Of a DNA stretch of 7,250 nucleotides, positions 4,262 to 7,250 are shown piece by piece (the stretch's first letter is position 1; every line of letters begins with the position of its first letter). The translations under genes and the position numbers were made by a program. The notes under the pieces were generated by a model that saw nothing but the letters and a program-made list of their open reading frames with translations, was not told the origin of the DNA and made no database searches. Source of the stretch: Candidatus Falkowiibacteriota bacterium (lineage in GTDB: Archaea > Iainarchaeota > Iainarchaeia > Iainarchaeales > GCA-2688035); the NCBI GenBank assembly GCA_017610485.1, contig JAFCBY010000056.1:1-7250 (forward strand), in the 5' to 3' direction.

Positions 4262-6007
4262 ATGATTTGTTTTATGGGCTCTTTTATGCAAAAAATTTCG
4301 GAGAATAGGGCGTTGAGCGCCTCGCTCTTTGTTCTCTTCCTTTATCTGGTGCCGTTTCTCGTTCTTGGCCAGGACATTCCTGTCTTGGTGGCTGACACAA
4401 TTGACTCAAACCTTGTCTGGTCAAAAGTTCTTGTTGAAAGCGGCCAGCTCTTCGGGGGCCTTGATTCAACAATTCCGAATGTCATGAATGGCTTGCCGCG
4501 AAGCAGCTACGGTTCCGAGTTAAACCTTATTGTCTTTTCTGCCTTGATCCCCTTCCCCTTTGCTGTTTACCTTTTGCACATTTTCCTGATTCACATAATT
4601 GCATTTGCCGGAATGTATCTTTTGCTGAAAAGGCATTTTTTGGCGGAGGAAAAGTACGCTGGCTTGGTGGCAGGGATTGCCCTTTGCTTTGCCCTTATTC
4701 CACTCTGGCCTCTTGGGGGGATTAGCCTTGCAGGGCTGCCTCTTGCGCTTTACTGCTTTTTGAACGTGAGGTCAGGGCATTCCAGAAAGCTTGACTGGCT
4801 TGTTCTTGCATTAATACCGTTCTATTCTGAATTTACTTTGAGCTTTGTGTTTTTCTTGTTTGCAATGGCTCTGTTTTGGCTTTTTGACCTTACCAGGCGA
4901 AAAAAGACAAATTGGAAATTTTTAATTGCAATAATTTTCATGGGCCTAATCTTCCTAATAGTTGAGTACAGGCTTGTTTTCACAATGTTTTTTAACCCCA
5001 ATTTTGTGTCACACAGAATCGAATTTGAGGGCTATCCAAACAATTTTGTGATGATTCTTGGAAGAAGCGCAAGGACATTCATCTATGGCAACAACAGCCT
5101 GTTTGGAATGAGCCTGCATTACTATTTTGTTTTCGTTGCAACCGCAATGGCGCTTGCAGTAATTTTCATTAGAAAGCAGGGAAAGCTTCTTGAAAGGCTT
5201 GGGCAAAGTCTCATAGTAAAGCTTTTGGCAGTCATTCTTGCAATCTCTATTTTTGCCGAGTTTTTCAAGGGCTGGGATGTTTTGGAACCGTTGAAGGACA
5301 AGGTAACACTGCTTAGGACATTTGGCTTTAACAGGCTAACCTTCCTGTTTCCGCTTTTGTGGCCCATTGTCTTTGCCCTCTCGCTAAAAACAATTTTTGA
5401 CAGGCTAAAATACGGGCGGCAGATTGCATTTGCCTTGATAATTTTGCAGGCGGCCTTCCTCTTTTCTTACAGTAGTGATTCTGTCCAGCCAGGTGGCCTT
5501 GGCCTGGTTTTAAGCCAGGGCATTACCTTTAATGAATTCTATTCGGTTGAATTGTTCCAGGAAATAGACAACTTTATTGGCGTGAACAAAAGCGATTACA
5601 GGATTGTAAGCATAGGCATCCATCCAGGCATCTCACAATACAACGGCTTCTACACTCTGGATTCCTACCAACACAATTATTTCCTTGAATACAAGCACAG
5701 GTTCAGGGCCGTCATTGAGAAAGAGCTTGAAAAGAGCCCAAACCATTTGAAAAGATACTTTGATGGCTGGGGAAACCGCTGTTATTTGTACCCGGCAGAA
5801 CTTGAGGGAAACACAATGCAGACCAAGGACATTGCCGGCAAACTCGAAAACCTGGAGCTAAACACACAGGCCTTGAAGGAATTGGGCGCTGACTATGTGT
5901 TCTCCGCACTTGAGATTGAGAACACCGAGGAAAACAGCCTGACCCTTTTGCACACATTTGAAAGGGATGACTCCCCTTGGAGAATATGGCTGTACAAGGT
6001 TAAGTAG
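4262..6007 (+). CDS. Polytopic membrane protein, YkoS/DUF6044-like, possible GT-C-type glycosyltransferase
   Basis: A 581-residue protein (from the ATG at 4262; ATGs at 4274 and 4286 are equally possible, and no Shine-Dalgarno site decides). About ten or eleven hydrophobic helices lie between residues 18 and 402, followed by a C-terminal soluble domain of about 180 residues, probably outside the membrane. The first loop contains VADTIDSNLVWSKVL (43-57) and NGLPRSSYGSELNL (76-89); the soluble domain contains SIGIHPGISQYNGFYTLDSY (450-469), YKHRFR (477-482) and WGNRCYLYPAEL (503-514). These blocks recall the DUF6044 group that includes Bacillus YkoS, from memory and without a search. An acidic first loop followed by many helices and an extracellular C-terminal domain is the layout of GT-C glycosyltransferases and YfhO-like proteins. 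Divergent placement beside nucleotide-sugar genes supports a role in surface glycan assembly. The function is inference. Confidence 0.8.
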   Translation: MICFMGSFMQKISENRALSASLFVLFLYLVPFLVLGQDIPVLVADTIDSNLVWSKVLVESGQLFGGLDSTIPNVMNGLPRSSYGSELNLIVFSALIPFPFAVYLLHIFLIHIIAFAGMYLLLKRHFLAEEKYAGLVAGIALCFALIPLWPLGGISLAGLPLALYCFLNVRSGHSRKLDWLVLALIPFYSEFTLSFVFFLFAMALFWLFDLTRRKKTNWKFLIAIIFMGLIFLIVEYRLVFTMFFNPNFVSHRIEFEGYPNNFVMILGRSARTFIYGNNSLFGMSLHYYFVFVATAMALAVIFIRKQGKLLERLGQSLIVKLLAVILAISIFAEFFKGWDVLEPLKDKVTLLRTFGFNRLTFLFPLLWPIVFALSLKTIFDRLKYGRQIAFALIILQAAFLFSYSSDSVQPGGLGLVLSQGITFNEFYSVELFQEIDNFIGVNKSDYRIVSIGIHPGISQYNGFYTLDSYQHNYFLEYKHRFRAVIEKELEKSPNHLKRYFDGWGNRCYLYPAELEGNTMQTKDIAGKLENLELNTQALKELGADYVFSALEIENTEENSLTLLHTFERDDSPWRIWLYKVK

Positions 6008-6060
6008 CCGCAAACCCGGCTGGGGTTGGGCCATCTTCGCCTTCGGCTCGATGACCCTGT
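6008..6060. terminator. Convergent 53-base spacer with weak hairpins
   Basis: Between the two convergent stop codons lie AACCC-ggctg-GGGTT (about 6014-6028) and a nested pairing CATC ... GCC-ttc-GGC ... GATG (about 6032-6053). Both stems are short and no T-tract follows on either strand. A shared bidirectional end for the two transcripts is plausible from position, not from strong sequence evidence. Confidence 0.25.
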
Positions 6061-7250
6061 TCAGTTACTGCATGCTCCGCCACTGCCGCCAAGGGCAAGG
6101 CTGACCTCGTTCAAGAGGTCTATTTCTTCCTGGGTTGGGAAGTGGGTGCCGGCGCATGGAACAACTGTGTCTCCCAATGTGTTTGCGTCGTACTTGGTCA
6201 CTTTGGCATATGCCGGGATTGCATTCCTCCCCGAGGTTGAATTGGCATCGGTTTCCCTTGGCGGGAAAATGTTTCCGTTGAAGTATGCCAGGCTCCCGTT
6301 TGCTATAAAGCTGTCCCTGCCGCCGTTGAAGAAGACCACAGCCTGGTCTTCGGACGGGTTCCCTATATGCTCGTCGCCGTTGATGTTGTGCGGGCCCGGC
6401 ACGAAATGGTAAACATTGTTCTCTACATTTATGGTGGACCTTGTTCCAGGCAGGTTTGTAAATTTAAGACCGGCAGCCCCGCCTTCCATCCAGCCCCATC
6501 CATAGATTACGTTGTTCACATAATCAATGTTGAGGTGGTCGCCTTGGTCAAGATTTATCTGCCGTTCGTTGTTGTGGTAGAGCACATTGTGATGGAACGA
6601 GATATTCTCGCGGGTTGTTCCCATACTGGAGTCTGCAAGGTGCATTGCAACCATTGTGTCCCTCATCAGGTTCCAGGAGATGGTAACATCGTAGACCCTG
6701 TGCCAAATGTCAAATATCCCGTCATTGGACTCTATGCCTGTAACATGGTCAATAACAATGTTGTAAACTGGGGCATATTCGCCGTCTAAGCCCAGGACAT
6801 CTCTTTCAAAAGGATGTATCCCTCCTGACTGGCCATCAAAGCGCATGTAGCGGATGATTATGTCGTGTGATGGCCCTGATCGGGATGTTGCCTCAATCAC
6901 TGTTGCAATGCTTCCCGGCTGCTCAATCGTTATGCCTGGGGCAGGGGCGGTCTCTCCGTCAATGGTTACATATGAATAAGGCATATTCAGGCTGCCTTCT
7001 AAAATAATTGTGCCTCCAATGTCAAAGACAATGCGTCTGCAGCCCTCTGAAACCGCGTCCCTCAAAGTGCCCTGGCTTCCGTCATCCTCCAAGCTGTCTA
7101 CATGGTATGTTTCATAGGGGGTTGGGCAGTCTTCCGCACCCCTTGTAACATTCCCAAATCCCTCATAGTTTGCGTCGGGGATTTCTGGGCAGGGCTCTCC
7201 AGACTTCCAGCTGGCAATCTGCCCGATTAGATCTGGCATTGTAATGCTGC
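6061..7250 (-). CDS. Pectate-lyase-like (PL1-type) beta-helix protein, 5' end outside the window
   Basis: At least 396 residues; the frame runs open to the window edge (Ser-Ile-Thr precede the first visible Met at 7239), so start and any signal peptide are missing. Numbered from that Met: EGFGNVTRGAED (26-37) and DDGSQGTLRDAV (52-63) match the PL1 opening 'GFG...DxGpGSLRxAv'; FDIGGTIIL (72-80), YVTIDGETAPAPGITIE (90-106), IIIRYMRFDG (127-136), VIDHVTG (162-168) and ENISFHHNVLYHNNER (211-226) follow in family order. Arg226 aligns with the catalytic Arg of PelC-type lyases, but the Trp of 'vWIDH' and the 'RxPxxR' ending are changed. Such enzymes cleave pectate by beta-elimination with Ca2+; substrate here is uncertain. 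The first visible residues, ITMPDLIGQIASWKSG, resemble the last helix of a dockerin/EF-hand-like repeat, suggesting an upstream domain. The fold is confident; activity is not. Confidence 0.85.
   Translation of the reverse strand, partial: SITMPDLIGQIASWKSGEPCPEIPDANYEGFGNVTRGAEDCPTPYETYHVDSLEDDGSQGTLRDAVSEGCRRIVFDIGGTIILEGSLNMPYSYVTIDGETAPAPGITIEQPGSIATVIEATSRSGPSHDIIIRYMRFDGQSGGIHPFERDVLGLDGEYAPVYNIVIDHVTGIESNDGIFDIWHRVYDVTISWNLMRDTMVAMHLADSSMGTTRENISFHHNVLYHNNERQINLDQGDHLNIDYVNNVIYGWGWMEGGAAGLKFTNLPGTRSTINVENNVYHFVPGPHNINGDEHIGNPSEDQAVVFFNGGRDSFIANGSLAYFNGNIFPPRETDANSTSGRNAIPAYAKVTKYDANTLGDTVVPCAGTHFPTQEEIDLLNEVSLALGGSGGACSN

Noticed and set aside
3334..4308. Plus-strand ORF of 324 codons
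   Set aside because: It lies opposite the nucleotidyltransferase and sugar-transferase genes. Its Cys/Phe/Leu-rich translation looks like a reading-frame shadow, and it would also collide with the divergent promoter.
6367..6789. Plus-strand ORF of 140 codons inside the pectate-lyase-like gene
   Set aside because: It is antisense to the conserved beta-helix core and shows no domain or ribosome binding site.
1..7250. CRISPR array, tRNA, rRNA, riboswitch, insertion sequence or attachment site
   Set aside because: I saw no regularly spaced repeats, no tRNA-like cloverleaf, no transposase motifs and no terminal inverted repeats on either strand by reading; a covariance-model scan was not possible here.

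Overview
The window looks archaeal. Several genes are preceded by TTTAAAT-type TATA boxes that place the predicted transcription start at or just before the start codon, oligo-T follows one stop codon, and the antitoxin and PIN toxin are of types common in archaea. A small-genome (DPANN-like) archaeon is plausible, but that is inferred from protein style; no rRNA, tRNA or marker protein here settles it. I see no tRNA, rRNA, CRISPR array, insertion sequence or origin.

Layout. Positions 1-200 are an AT-rich spacer leading into a + strand membrane protein of the COG2426 / 'small multidrug export' family (201-704). It meets, tail to tail with two bases between stop codons, a minus-strand cluster read right to left: sugar nucleotidyltransferase (4170-3427), sugar-transferase-like protein (3426-2749), adenine phosphoribosyltransferase (2691-2134), AbrB-type antitoxin (2096-1902), PIN-domain protein (1889-1500) and methylthioadenosine phosphorylase (1498-707). 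A divergent spacer (about 4177-4261) separates this cluster from a large + strand polytopic membrane protein resembling the YkoS/DUF6044 group (4262-6007). After a 53-base convergent spacer comes a minus-strand, probably secreted, pectate-lyase-like beta-helix protein whose 5' end lies outside the window (6061-7250).

How the genes fit. Two themes are visible. The first is adenine salvage: MTA phosphorylase releases adenine from methylthioadenosine and adenine phosphoribosyltransferase turns that adenine into AMP. An AbrB-PIN pair of toxin-antitoxin type sits between them, and the PIN gene is joined to the MTA phosphorylase gene by a one-base gap, with the phosphorylase ribosome binding site inside the PIN 3' end. 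The second theme is surface carbohydrate: a nucleotide-sugar synthase, a translationally coupled phosphoglycosyl-transferase-like enzyme, a large GT-C-like membrane protein and an exported polysaccharide-lyase-like protein.

The oddest protein is the sugar transferase. It keeps the family's catalytic Asp-Glu and DELPQ blocks but has an arginine/lysine-rich N-terminus where the family has its membrane hairpin. The pectate-lyase-like protein is also divergent at family motifs and begins, at the window edge, with a segment that may be the end of a dockerin/EF-hand-like helix.
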